Below, piece after piece: positions 33,534 through 42,216 of a DNA stretch of 64,000 nucleotides. Below the pieces are notes generated by a model that was given only the letters and a program-made list of their open reading frames with translations, ran no database searches and had not been told where the DNA came from. Source of the DNA: Acidobacteria bacterium Ga0077551 (GTDB lineage Bacteria > Pseudomonadota > Alphaproteobacteria > Caulobacterales > Hyphomonadaceae); NCBI GenBank assembly GCA_001464545.1, contig LNFC01000017.1:62001-126000 (forward strand), read 5' to 3'. Position numbers and translations under genes: made by a program. How positions within the stretch are numbered: the stretch's first letter is position 1; every line of letters starts with the position of its first letter.

Positions 33534-34867
33534 CCGAGCCGCTCCAGCACTTTCGCGCGCCCGATCAGCGGCAGTACGGCCGCCATCTCGGGGCCGTGTT
33601 CCATGCCGGTCAGGGCCAATCGCAGCGGCTTGAAGAGGGTTTTGCCCTTGCGGCCGGTGGCGGCTTTCAGCGCGTTGGTCCATTCGCTCCAGCTGCTGGC
33701 GGTCAGCTCGCCGGCCGGCAGGTGCGCCCCGGCGCCGATGATGAACTCCCGGTCCTCATCGGCAATCATCGCCTCGGCCTTGCCGAAGATCATCTCGACC
33801 CAATTTCCGGCATCGCTGACCCGCGCGCAATTCTCGCGCACCGCGAGCCAGAAGGCCTCATTGTCCGCGCGCGGATCAATCGCGGCAAGGCGCGCCTGCG
33901 CTTCCGCAAACGGCATGGCGTGGACGAGCGCAGCGTTGAGGTTCTCAAGGTCCGTCTCGTCAAACCGCGCCGGGGCGCGGCCGATCTTCGAGAAGGAAAA
34001 CTCGGCGGCGAGCTCTGCCAGCGTGCTGCGCGGCTCGATATTGTCGGACGTGCCAAGCTTGGCGAGGTGGCTGCAGATCGACATGGCTTCTATGCCCCGT
34101 TCGCGCAGCTGGCCCACCGAGAGCGAACCGATCCGCTTCGACAGGGCCGAGCCATCGGCGCCGACCAGCAGCGGCATGTGCGCCATCTCCGGCGCCTTGC
34201 CGCCGAGCGCCATGAAGATTTCGATCTGCGCGCCGGAATTCGTCACATGGTCTTCGCCGCGCACGACATGCGTGATGTTCGCCTCGATATCATCGACCAC
34301 CGAAGGCAGCGTGTAGAGATAGCTGCCATCCTCGCGGATCAGCACCGGGTCGGAGACCGAAGACGTGTCGATGCTCTGGGGGCCGCGCACCAGGTCGTTC
34401 CACTCGACCCGCTCGCCTGACAGCTTAAAGCGCCAGTGCGGCTTCAGGCCGGAGGCTTCGAGCTTGGCGCGGTCGGCGTCCGTCAGGTTCAGCGCCGCAC
34501 GGTCATACACCGGCGGCCGGCCGCGCGACTGGGCGATCTTGCGTTTGACGTCCAGCTCCTCGGCCGTCTCGTAGGCGGGGTAGAGCAGGCCCATGGCGCG
34601 CAGCTTGTCGGCGGCCTGGTCGTAGATTCCGAAGCGTTCGGACTGGTTGAACGTGTCCGCCCAGGCAAGGCCGAGCCAGGTCAGGTCTTCCTTGAGGATC
34701 GCCTCGTTCTCCTTGGTCGAACGCTCAAGGTCGGTATCGTCGATGCGCAGGATGAACTTGCCGCCCTGGCCTTGCGAAAACAGCCAGTTCACCAGGGCCG
34801 TGCGCACGTTGCCGACATGCAGCCGGCCAGTGGGCGAGGGGGCGAATCGGACGATCGGGGCGGTCAT
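33530..34867 (-). CDS. gltX: glutamyl-tRNA synthetase
   Basis: 445 residues from ATG 34867. Class I aminoacyl-tRNA synthetase signatures: HIGH-like H-V-G-N in S-P-T-G-R-L-H-V-G-N, and KMSKR-like A-L-S-K-R-I-G-S. The G-E-D-H-V-T-N motif and the anticodon-binding C-terminal half are present; the end is L-A-L-T-G-x-E-H-G-P. Many alphaproteobacteria have two gltX genes; which one this is cannot be told without comparison. The stop overlaps the PAE-like gene by four bases, tail to tail. Confidence 0.94.
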   Translation of the reverse strand: MTAPIVRFAPSPTGRLHVGNVRTALVNWLFSQGQGGKFILRIDDTDLERSTKENEAILKEDLTWLGLAWADTFNQSERFGIYDQAADKLRAMGLLYPAYETAEELDVKRKIAQSRGRPPVYDRAALNLTDADRAKLEASGLKPHWRFKLSGERVEWNDLVRGPQSIDTSSVSDPVLIREDGSYLYTLPSVVDDIEANITHVVRGEDHVTNSGAQIEIFMALGGKAPEMAHMPLLVGADGSALSKRIGSLSVGQLRERGIEAMSICSHLAKLGTSDNIEPRSTLAELAAEFSFSKIGRAPARFDETDLENLNAALVHAMPFAEAQARLAAIDPRADNEAFWLAVRENCARVSDAGNWVEMIFGKAEAMIADEDREFIIGAGAHLPAGELTASSWSEWTNALKAATGRKGKTLFKPLRLALTGMEHGPEMAAVLPLIGRAKVLERLG

Positions 34868-35000
34868 GGCGGCAGGGCCTTCCGGGGCTGGGAAGGCGCT
34901 TTCGACATCAAATCGGGACAAAAGCCAAGCGCCTCGGCCACATTCTTGCTATTGTTTTGTTTAACGAGCATCTACCTAGAGGCAATTCCGGGAGACGGTC

Positions 35001-35813
35001 ATGAGATTCGGCTGGGTGCTGGCGGGGGCGCTGCTTCTTGCGGCCTGTGGGCAAAAAGAGGCGGCAGCGCCGGACGCATCGGCTGCGGGCACTGGCCCCG
35101 GCGCGGCCGCAGCGGCGGGTGAGGCCGCGCGGCCAGAGCTCGATTACGCGGCGATCTCCGGTTATGATGACACCTGGTTCCTGAGCGGTGGCTGGCCGGG
35201 CGAGTATCCGCCGGGCTTTGCAGTGCTCGACGCGGATGTGAAGGTGCCCGCCCGGGCGCGGCCCAACCCGACCGATCCGCAGGACATCACCTGCCTCCTG
35301 CCGCAGTACGCCAACTACCAGCTGTGGAACGCTGCTCGCACGGACGAGGACCAGATCGAGTATTTCGTGGCCACCAAGAAGGTGCCCGTCACGGTGCTTG
35401 AGGATACCGATGTCGAGTTCGTCGGCGAGGGGGGGATCCAGACGCTGAGCCTGAAGAAGGGCGAGCAGATGACCTACCTGCGCTATATCGGCGAAGGCGT
35501 CACGGTGATCTCCTTCAACGGGCAGGAATACGAGTTCAACGAGGGGGAGCTGTCGAACGTCACCGACATTGCCAACACCGCGCTGGAGGAAAACCTCTGG
35601 GTGCGGGTGACCTGCCTCGGCGGGAAGCAGGCCTGGCTGATGTTCGATGAAGTGATCGACGAGGCCGGCATCTATCCTTCGCCGATCACCGGCTATGGCG
35701 ACGCGGCTGACATTGCACCGGAAGAGGTCGAGTCGGTGCGCGAGGCGATTGCCACGGACGCGTACGGCGTCAACGCGCAGGAAGCAGAAATCATTCCGCC
35801 TTCGGAGGAGTAG
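35001..35813 (+). CDS. lipoprotein of unknown function
   Basis: 270 residues. Lipobox L-A-A-C (Cys16), then a 25-residue Ala/Gly linker. The mature protein is acidic (many Glu/Asp) with alternating strands; two Cys (in I-T-C-L-L-P and V-T-C-L-G-G) could form a disulfide. A stretch G-E-Q-M-T-Y-L-R-Y-I-G-E-G recalls SH3-like beta modules but I cannot assign it. A GGGAGA site precedes the ATG. Divergent from gltX and convergent with nadE. Confidence 0.75.
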   Translation: MRFGWVLAGALLLAACGQKEAAAPDASAAGTGPGAAAAAGEAARPELDYAAISGYDDTWFLSGGWPGEYPPGFAVLDADVKVPARARPNPTDPQDITCLLPQYANYQLWNAARTDEDQIEYFVATKKVPVTVLEDTDVEFVGEGGIQTLSLKKGEQMTYLRYIGEGVTVISFNGQEYEFNEGELSNVTDIANTALEENLWVRVTCLGGKQAWLMFDEVIDEAGIYPSPITGYGDAADIAPEEVESVREAIATDAYGVNAQEAEIIPPSEE

Positions 35814-35822
35814 GGCCGAGCC

Positions 35823-37481
35823 CTAATCGTCCCGGAACCGGTTGGTGATCGGATAGCGCCGGTCGCGCCCGAAATTCTTGCCGCCGACTTTCACGCCCGG
35901 AGGGGCCTGACGGCGCTTGTATTCGGCGATGTAGACGAGGTGCTCGATGCGCCGCACGGTGGCCGCGTCATGGCCCCGCGCGAGGATGTCGTCGACGTCT
36001 TCTTCAAGGTCCACCAGGCCGCGCAGGATATCGTCCAGAACGGGGTAGGGCGGCAGGCTGTCTTCGTCCTTCTGGTCCGGGCGCAGCTCGGCCGAGGGCG
36101 GCTTGGTGATGATCCGCTCCGGGATCACATTACCATGACTGACCAGCGCGCCGGGCGGCACATTGACATTGCGCCATTTCGTCAGTCCAAAGACTTCCGT
36201 CTTGTAGAAATCCTTCAGCGCATTGTAGCCGCCGCACATGTCGCCGTAGAGCGTCGCATAGCCGACCGCCATCTCGCTCTTGTTGCCGGTGGTGACGACC
36301 ATGTGGCCGAACTTGTTGGAGAGGGCCATCAAGGTCACCGCGCGCAGGCGGGACTGGATGTTCTCTTCCGTGATGTCCGCCTTCTTGCCCTCGAAGGCCG
36401 GCGCCAGCATGCCGCCCAGCGCTTCCACGCCGGGATGGATGTTGATCGTGTCATACTTGCAGCCCAGCGCTTCGGCGCAGGCTTTCGCGTCTTCCAGACT
36501 GTCCGTACTCGTATATTTCGACGGCATCATCACGCACCAGACCTTGTCCGGCCCCAGCGCGTCGGCGGCAATCGCCGCGGTGATCGCCGAGTCGATGCCG
36601 CCTGACATGCCGAGCACGACGCCGGGAAACCTGTTCTTGCGCACATAGTCGCCAAGGCCTTGCATCGCCGCGCGGTATTCCGCCGCCCAGCCATCCAGAT
36701 CCGCCGCGCAGATTTTCCCGAGTCCCACGAACTGCTTCGTGGACGGATCAAACTCGATCAGCGCATGGCCCGTCTCGAACTGGCCGACGAGGCCGCAGCG
36801 CGCGCCGTGTGTGGAATTCGTCGCATACGAGGCGCCGTCGAAGACCAGCTCGTCCTGTCCGCCCATCTGGTTGACGAACAGGTAGGGCAGGCCAAGGTCT
36901 GCCCAGCGGTCAAATGCGGCGGCGCGTTCGGCCCGGATTTCGCGGCGCCAGGGCGAGGCGTTCGGCACCAGCAGCAGGTCGGCCCCGGCGGCCTTCGCAG
37001 CGCGGGGCACGCGCTCGAACCAGATGTCCTCGCAGATGGCGAGGCCTAGGCGCACGCCCTTGAACTCGACCACCACGGCCGGACCATCGCCGGGCGTATA
37101 ATGGCGCTTCTCGTCGAACACGCCGTAGTTCGGCAGCTCCCGCTTGTCATGGCGCGCGCGGATCTGGCCGCCTTCGAGGAACAGCGCGGAATTGTGCAGC
37201 TTGCCGCCGTCGCGCCAGGGCGCGCCGATCAGGATCGCGGGGCCGGTCGCGGTACCCCGCGCCAGCTGGTGGATCGCCGACATCGACCGCTCCACCGCCG
37301 CCGGCTTCAGCACCAGGTCCTCCGCCGGATAGCCGAGGATGAAATGCTCACTCAGCACCACAAGGTCCGCGCCCTTGGCCTTCGCGTCCGCATGCGCGGC
37401 GTGGGCAAGGGCCAGGTTCCCGGCAATATCACCGACCACCGGATTCAGCTGCGCCGCGAGAATTCTGAGATTTTTGCTCAT
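35823..37481 (-). CDS. nadE: glutamine-dependent NAD+ synthetase
   Basis: 552 residues. The N-terminal nitrilase-type glutaminase has Glu in L-S-E-H-F-I-L-G-Y-P, Lys in K-R-E-L-P-N-Y-G-V-F-D and Cys in L-A-I-C-E-D-I-W. The C-terminal synthetase has the P-loop G-M-S-G-G-I-D-S-A and T-G-N-K-S-E. It amidates nicotinic acid adenine dinucleotide to NAD+ using ammonia tunnelled from glutamine. An ATG at 37490 is also in frame; 37481 is preferred for the N-terminus S-K-N-L-R-I-L-A-A-Q. Confidence 0.96.
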   Translation of the reverse strand: MSKNLRILAAQLNPVVGDIAGNLALAHAAHADAKAKGADLVVLSEHFILGYPAEDLVLKPAAVERSMSAIHQLARGTATGPAILIGAPWRDGGKLHNSALFLEGGQIRARHDKRELPNYGVFDEKRHYTPGDGPAVVVEFKGVRLGLAICEDIWFERVPRAAKAAGADLLLVPNASPWRREIRAERAAAFDRWADLGLPYLFVNQMGGQDELVFDGASYATNSTHGARCGLVGQFETGHALIEFDPSTKQFVGLGKICAADLDGWAAEYRAAMQGLGDYVRKNRFPGVVLGMSGGIDSAITAAIAADALGPDKVWCVMMPSKYTSTDSLEDAKACAEALGCKYDTINIHPGVEALGGMLAPAFEGKKADITEENIQSRLRAVTLMALSNKFGHMVVTTGNKSEMAVGYATLYGDMCGGYNALKDFYKTEVFGLTKWRNVNVPPGALVSHGNVIPERIITKPPSAELRPDQKDEDSLPPYPVLDDILRGLVDLEEDVDDILARGHDAATVRRIEHLVYIAEYKRRQAPPGVKVGGKNFGRDRRYPITNRFRDD

Positions 37482-37520
37482 ACGGAGCATTTAGGTGGAT
37501 TTGGGCGGGATGTCATGCCT

Positions 37521-37546
37521 GTAGGGCGGGATAAATCCCGCCCTAC
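37521..37546. repeat. perfect 12-bp-stem palindrome (REP-like)
   Basis: GTAGGGCGGGAT (37521-37532) and ATCCCGCCCTAC (37535-37546) are perfect inverted arms with an AA loop. It lies between the starts of nadE and the divergent redox operon. The shape is that of dispersed intergenic palindromes in many proteobacteria. A second partial copy may start at 37504 (GGGCGGGAT). Confidence 0.7.
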
Positions 37547-37623
37547 GTTACGCAATGTCCACAATAACGTGTCTTGCGCCGCCTTGTGCGGGGCGTAACC
37601 GTGGCAGCCGGGAGGCGTGTTGC

Positions 37624-37845
37624 ATGAGCGTGGCATTGGCAGAGGCGGTCTGGCTGGGGCTTGGGGCTTATCTGGGTTTCGGGCTGGTGATCGGCCTCTG
37701 CGTGGCGGCGTTCGGGCTGAAGCGGCTGACGGCGGCGGAGGTGCCGGTGCGGGTGCGGCTGCTGATCCTGCCGGGCCTCGCGGCGCTGTGGCCGGTGGTG
37801 CTGCTGCGCCTCGCAGGTGTGCGGGCGCCGGAGGACCGGGCGTGA
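37624..37845 (+). CDS. small two-helix membrane protein of the redox operon
   Basis: 73 residues. Two hydrophobic helices (about 7-32 and 44-64) are joined by a short basic loop (G-L-K-R-L, V-R-V-R). No motif is recognised. The stop overlaps the GTG start of the next small gene (GTGA), and that gene overlaps the ferric-reductase/Rieske gene, so all four are translationally coupled. It may be a subunit stabilising the membrane complex. This is inference from gene order and size. Confidence 0.75.
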   Translation: MSVALAEAVWLGLGAYLGFGLVIGLCVAAFGLKRLTAAEVPVRVRLLILPGLAALWPVVLLRLAGVRAPEDRA

Positions 37846-37976
37846 CGCGGGGCCAAAGGCGGGTGCATGCGCTGGTCTGGCCCGTGCTGGCGCTGCTGCT
37901 GGCAGGGGTGATCGGTGCGGGCTTGTGGGAGCGCGCGCGGGTGGCCGAGGCTGCGTCCGCAGTGGAGGCCGGCTGA
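37842..37976 (+). CDS. 44-residue single-helix membrane protein of the redox operon
   Basis: Start GTG 37842 overlaps the preceding stop (GTGA), and its own stop overlaps the next ATG (TGATG at 37974-37978). The product is M-T-R-G-Q-R-R, one helix (about 9-30) and a short tail rich in Ala and Glu. Basic N-terminus suggests N-in orientation. The double overlap is the main reason to accept so short a gene. Small single-helix subunits are common in respiratory membrane complexes. Confidence 0.65.
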   Translation: MTRGQRRVHALVWPVLALLLAGVIGAGLWERARVAEAASAVEAG

Positions 37977-39028
37977 TGGCGGCGGGCTTTTCCCTGGTCG
38001 GCTGGAACCGGTTCAAACGGGCGTATGACGGCGTGCTGCTGACGGGGATTGCCGTGTTCTTCGCGGCGCATCTGGGGGCGGGTTTCCTGCTGGCGCCGGC
38101 GGGGCAGCTTCCGAGTGAAATCCAGCTGCTGATCCGCGCGAGCGGGGCGGCGGCCTTCAGCCTGCTGACGATCATCCTCTGCCTCGGGCCGCTGGCGCGG
38201 CTGAGCCCGCGCGCGTTACCGCTGGTCTACAACCGGCGGCACATGGGGGTCGCGTGCTTCGGACTCGCGCTGATCCATGGCGCGCTGGTGGTGCTCTGGT
38301 ATCACGGGTTTTCCGAGGTCAATGCGTTTATCTCGCTGCTGGTATCGAACCCGCGCTACACTTCTCTCGGCGGCTTTCCATTCGAGAGCCTGGGTCTGGC
38401 CGCGCTGCTGATCCTGTTCGTGATGGCGGCGACGAGCCATGATTTCTGGAACGCGGTGCTGGGCCCGCGGTTGTGGAAGTGGGTCCACATGAGCGTCTAT
38501 GCCGCCTACGGACTGATCATCGCGCATGTGATGCTCGGCGCCGTGCAGGGCGAGAAAGGCCTCCTGCAGGCGGCGCTGGTTGGCGGCTCGGCGCTGCTGG
38601 TGGCGGGCTTGCACATTTTCGTCGGGCGGAAGGAATCCGCGCGGGATTCGGCGCTGGCGGCCGAGGCTGAAGGCTGGCTGGATGCCGGGTTGGCGGCGGC
38701 GATTCCGGATGGGCGGGCGGTGATCCTTGTGCCGCCGGAGGGCGAGCGCATAGCGGTGTTCCGGGAGGGCGCGAAGATTTACGCGGTAGCGAATGCCTGC
38801 CGGCACCAGGGCGGGCCGCTGGGCGAGGGCCGCATTCTGGATGGGTGTATCGTGTGTCCCTGGCATGGCTATCAGTACCGGCCCGAGGATGGCTGCTCGC
38901 CGCCGCCGTATACCGAGAAGCTGCCGACATACCGGACACGGATCATCGGAGGCCGTGTCTTCGTGCACCGGCTGCCGCAGCCGCCGGGTACGGCGCTGCC
39001 GCCGTCGGTGATCGGGGAGGCTGGCTGA
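37976..39028 (+). CDS. ferric-reductase-type transmembrane domain fused to a Rieske [2Fe-2S] domain
   Basis: 350 residues. The N-terminal 215 residues hold about six helices of the ferric reductase/MsrQ fold with R-R-H-M-G, L-I-H-G (His101), A-A-T-S-H-D-F-W, L-W-K-W-V-H (His171) and I-I-A-H-V (His184), positions that ligate b hemes in that fold. The C-terminal 100 residues are a complete Rieske domain: C275-R-H277 and C294-P-W-H297. Heme-b and a Rieske cluster in one chain suggests electron transfer between quinol or a cytosolic donor and an external partner. No FAD/NADPH domain is present. Overlaps of one base at both ends tie it to its operon. Confidence 0.85.
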   Translation: MAAGFSLVGWNRFKRAYDGVLLTGIAVFFAAHLGAGFLLAPAGQLPSEIQLLIRASGAAAFSLLTIILCLGPLARLSPRALPLVYNRRHMGVACFGLALIHGALVVLWYHGFSEVNAFISLLVSNPRYTSLGGFPFESLGLAALLILFVMAATSHDFWNAVLGPRLWKWVHMSVYAAYGLIIAHVMLGAVQGEKGLLQAALVGGSALLVAGLHIFVGRKESARDSALAAEAEGWLDAGLAAAIPDGRAVILVPPEGERIAVFREGAKIYAVANACRHQGGPLGEGRILDGCIVCPWHGYQYRPEDGCSPPPYTEKLPTYRTRIIGGRVFVHRLPQPPGTALPPSVIGEAG

Positions 39029-39765
39029 TGGCGGAGGATCCATTCTTCGTCGGCTGGAACGCCGAGATGCCGAAACCGACGCGGCGGCAGATGCTTGTTG
39101 CGGGCGCCGGGCTGGTGGCGGGCGCTGGCGCGCTGGGGCTCGGGCTTGGGGCCGCGGCGCCGTCGCCGGGGCCGGGCGCGTGGGACCAGGGCAAGAAGGT
39201 TGCGGTGACGGGCACAATCTATCCGGAGCCCTATACTCATCTGCTTACGGAGGATCTGGGATACGGCCTCAGGCCGGTGTTCCTCGTCGGCGCGGGCAAG
39301 GACCGGATCAATGTGCGTCCGGCGCTGACGTTTACCGGTGCAGCGGTCACCGGCACGCTGATCGAGCGGGGCGAGCATGCGATGATGGCGGTGGACGGGA
39401 TATATCCCGATCCCGCGCCGGGACGTGTGCGGGCGGGGCCGGAGGTGGACCTTGGCGAGGCGGTGCTGACAGGTGAGATCCTCGATGCAAAATGCTGGTT
39501 CGGCGCGATGCGGCCCGGGCATGGAAAGACGCACAAGGCCTGCGCGGCGCTGTGTGCGCGGGGCGGGTTGCCGCTCGCGTTTGCCGAGACGGGGCGGTGC
39601 GCGGAGGGCAAGGCGGCGCTGTTGTTCCTGAACGCGCGGGGCAAGGCTTTCGGGCCGGAGATCATTCCGCTCGTCGCCGATCCGGTGATGATCCGGGGGC
39701 GGATCGTTGAGGTGGCGGGGCTGCGGCAGGTGCGCGCGAAGTTCGAGGATGTTGTGAGGCTTTAG
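39028..39765 (+). CDS. Tat-type exported or anchored protein with a Cys/His-rich motif
   Basis: 245 residues. T-R-R-Q-M-L-V (18-24) before a hydrophobic stretch (to about 43) looks like a twin-arginine signal or N-terminal anchor. The soluble part has a striking cluster: D-A-K-C156-W, then H165-G-K-T-H169-K-A-C172-A-A-L-C176-A-R-G-G and C191. These could hold a metal, heme or disulfides. The rest is beta-rich. I do not recognise a named family. Being last in the operon of the ferric-reductase/Rieske protein, it is the natural redox partner, as MsrP is for MsrQ, but it is not a molybdoenzyme. Confidence 0.8.
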   Translation: MAEDPFFVGWNAEMPKPTRRQMLVAGAGLVAGAGALGLGLGAAAPSPGPGAWDQGKKVAVTGTIYPEPYTHLLTEDLGYGLRPVFLVGAGKDRINVRPALTFTGAAVTGTLIERGEHAMMAVDGIYPDPAPGRVRAGPEVDLGEAVLTGEILDAKCWFGAMRPGHGKTHKACAALCARGGLPLAFAETGRCAEGKAALLFLNARGKAFGPEIIPLVADPVMIRGRIVEVAGLRQVRAKFEDVVRL

Positions 39766-40212
39766 GGCGCTCAATTTCCCTCTCGTTCGCTCTCGTTGCG
39801 CCTGCATTTTCCTTCGTTTCGTTTTCGCTCCTTCTCGTTTGTTTCCCACTTTTTATCACTTTTTTGTCGCTTGTTCTCGCGGTTTGGCGGCTGCGGGACG
39901 CGTAAGGTTTTGATTGATTTGGGAATCCGTGCGCGAGGGGCCGAATGGGCCCGGTTCGGTGGATTTCGGGGGCGGAGGGGTGGGTTTCATGGCTTGAGGA
40001 TACACCCGGGGTGGGGGGTGTAGGGCAAGTTGCCCGGGGTGTATTGTAAGTTGTTGATTTTTTTGGGGTGGAGGAGATGGGGATGTGGGCGCAAGCTGCG
40101 TTGCTTGGCCCATCCTTCGACTTCGCACAGGATGAGCTGCATGGCTTGGCGGGTGGGAGAGTGGGTCCCGGGTCAATCGGCTGCTGCGCGGCCTTTGCCC
40201 GGGATGACAGGT
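39766..40212. other. non-coding region of skewed composition between the redox operon and parE
   Basis: 39770-39885 is strongly pyrimidine-rich on the plus strand, made of many TCG/TTC/CTC units. 39890-40095 is instead G/T-rich. Inside it ATACACCC (40000-40007) and GGGTGTAT (40037-40044) are inverted arms and GGGCAA-G-TTGCCC (40023-40035) is nested in them; seven T follow at 40058-40064, so on the plus strand this could terminate the redox operon. I see no gene here. It contrasts with the even composition of its neighbours. Confidence 0.55.
40111..40134. repeat. dispersed-repeat-like palindrome
   Basis: CATCCT (40111-40116) and AGGATG (40129-40134) flank TCGACTTCGCAC. The unit resembles the CATCCTTCGAC...AGGATGA intergenic elements seen in several alphaproteobacteria. 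Only one copy is in the window. Confidence 0.45.
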
Positions 40213-42216
40213 TTAAATATCTAGCGTTTCCACAAACGCGGCGTTGTCCTGGATGAACTTGAAGCGGAGTTCGGCTTTCTTGCCCATGAGGGTGTTGATC
40301 AGGTCGGCCGGTTTCATTTCGGTGAGTTCGTCCATCGAGTCCGGCAGGGTGACGCGGGCGAGGACGCGGCTGGCCGGGTTCATGGTGGTCTCTTTCAGCT
40401 GGGCAGGGTTCATCTCGCCGAGACCCTTGAAGCGGGTCAGGTCGATCTTCTGGTTGCCCTTGAAGTGTTCCTTCATGATCCGTGCACGGTCTTCATCATC
40501 CATGGCGTAGTGGATGTTGCCCTTGTTTGCGAGCTTGTAGAGCGGCGGCTGGGCGAGGTAGAGGCGTCCGCCTTCGATCAGGCCGGGGGTGAGCCGGTAG
40601 AAGAAGGTGATCAGCAGCGCCGCGATGTGCGCGCCGTCGACGTCGGCGTCGGTCATGATGATGATCCGCTCATAGCGCAGGTCATCGAGATTGAACTTGC
40701 GGCCAAGCTCGGTGCCCAGAGCCAGCGAGAGGTCCGAGAGTTCCTGGTTGCCCATCAGCTTGTCGTCAGAGGCGGACTCGACGTTCAGGATCTTGCCGCG
40801 CAGGGGCAGGATCGCCTGCGTCTCGCGGTTGCGGGCCTGCTTGGCGGAGCCGCCGGCCGAGTCGCCTTCGACGAGGAAGAGTTCAGTGCCTTCCGGGCCC
40901 TTGGCGGAGCAGTCAGCGAGCTTGCCGGGGAGGCGGAGTTTCTTGGTGGCCGACTTGCGGCTGATCTCTTTCGCCTTGCGGCGTTTGGCGCGCTCGTCGG
41001 CGCGGTCAATCGCCCAGGAGAGGAGTTTGTTGGCTTCCTTGGGTGACTGGGCGAGCCAGTGGTCGAAGTGGTCGCGCACGGCGGCTTCCACGAGGCGGAA
41101 GGCGTGCGTGGAAGAGAGCTTGTCCTTAGTCTGGCCGACGAATTCCGGGCCGCGAATGAAGACCGAGAGCAGGAAGCCAGAATGGCCCATGACGTCTTCG
41201 GCGGTGATCTCGGCGGCTTTCTTGTTGCCGGTCAGCTCGCCGAAATTGCGCAGGCCCTTGGTGATGGCCGAGCGGAAGCCGGCCTCGTGGGTGCCGCCTT
41301 CGGGGGTCGGGATGGTGTTGCAGTAGGAGCGGGCGAAGCCGTCCTGCTCGCCGAAGCCGGCCTGCGTCCAGGCGATGGCCCATTCGCACTTGCCGTCATG
41401 GCCCATGTCGACGAGGCCGGTGAAGGGCGCTTCCGTGATGGTTGCCTTGTCGGCGAAGACTTCGCCGAGCTGGTCGGCAAGGCCGTTGGGATAGGAGAGG
41501 ACCGCTTCGGCGGGGATTTTCGAGTCTTCGGGCAGCAGGTCTGCGTCGCAGGACCAGCGCACTTCGACGCCGCGGAAGAGGTAGGCCTTGGAGCGGGCCA
41601 TGCCGAACAGGCGCGCGGGGCGCCAGCGCAGCTTGTCGCCAAAAATCTGCGGGTCGGGCTTGAAGCGGACCGAGGTGCCGCGCCGGTTGGGCGTGGTGCC
41701 GACCTTGGCGAGCTTGCCCATCGGGGCGCCGCGCGAGAATTCCTGGCGGTAGACGGTGCGGTCACGGGCGACTTCGACTTCGACGTGCTCGGAGAGCGCG
41801 TTGACGACCGAGATGCCGACGCCGTGCAGGCCGCCGGCGGTGGAGTAGGCCTTGTCCGAGAATTTGCCGCCCGAGTGGAGCGTCGTCATGATCACTTCGA
41901 GGGCGGATTTCTTGGGGAATTTCGGGTGCGGGTCGACCGGGATGCCGCGGCCGTTGTCGGTGACGGTCAGGTATCCGTCATTGGTCAGCTTGATCTCGAT
42001 CCGGTTGGCATAGCCGGCGACGGCTTCGTCCATGGCGTTGTCCAGGACTTCGGCGAAGAGGTGGTGGTAGGCGCGCTCGTCGGTGCCGCCGATATACATG
42101 CCGGGGCGTTTGCGGACGGGCTCCAGGCCTTCGAGGACCTCGATATCCTTGGCGGAATAGCCGGAAGTGCCGGCCAGCAGGTCATCGACAGGCTTGAGTT
42201 GCCGGGCTGAGGACAT
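40213..42216 (-). CDS. parE: DNA topoisomerase IV subunit B
   Basis: 667 residues. The GHKL ATPase shows E-V-L-D-N-A-M-D-E, D-N-G-R-G-I-P and G-G-L-H-G-V-G. The TOPRIM domain has E-G-D-S-A-G-G-S-A-K-Q and D-A-D-V-D-G-A-H-I. The QTK-like loop region is N-K-K-A-A-E-like but shorter than in GyrB, and there is no GyrB insert, which supports ParE. With ParC it decatenates daughter chromosomes. The start at 42216 gives a full-length protein. Divergent from lon. Confidence 0.95.
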   Translation of the reverse strand: MSSARQLKPVDDLLAGTSGYSAKDIEVLEGLEPVRKRPGMYIGGTDERAYHHLFAEVLDNAMDEAVAGYANRIEIKLTNDGYLTVTDNGRGIPVDPHPKFPKKSALEVIMTTLHSGGKFSDKAYSTAGGLHGVGISVVNALSEHVEVEVARDRTVYRQEFSRGAPMGKLAKVGTTPNRRGTSVRFKPDPQIFGDKLRWRPARLFGMARSKAYLFRGVEVRWSCDADLLPEDSKIPAEAVLSYPNGLADQLGEVFADKATITEAPFTGLVDMGHDGKCEWAIAWTQAGFGEQDGFARSYCNTIPTPEGGTHEAGFRSAITKGLRNFGELTGNKKAAEITAEDVMGHSGFLLSVFIRGPEFVGQTKDKLSSTHAFRLVEAAVRDHFDHWLAQSPKEANKLLSWAIDRADERAKRRKAKEISRKSATKKLRLPGKLADCSAKGPEGTELFLVEGDSAGGSAKQARNRETQAILPLRGKILNVESASDDKLMGNQELSDLSLALGTELGRKFNLDDLRYERIIIMTDADVDGAHIAALLITFFYRLTPGLIEGGRLYLAQPPLYKLANKGNIHYAMDDEDRARIMKEHFKGNQKIDLTRFKGLGEMNPAQLKETTMNPASRVLARVTLPDSMDELTEMKPADLINTLMGKKAELRFKFIQDNAAFVETLDI

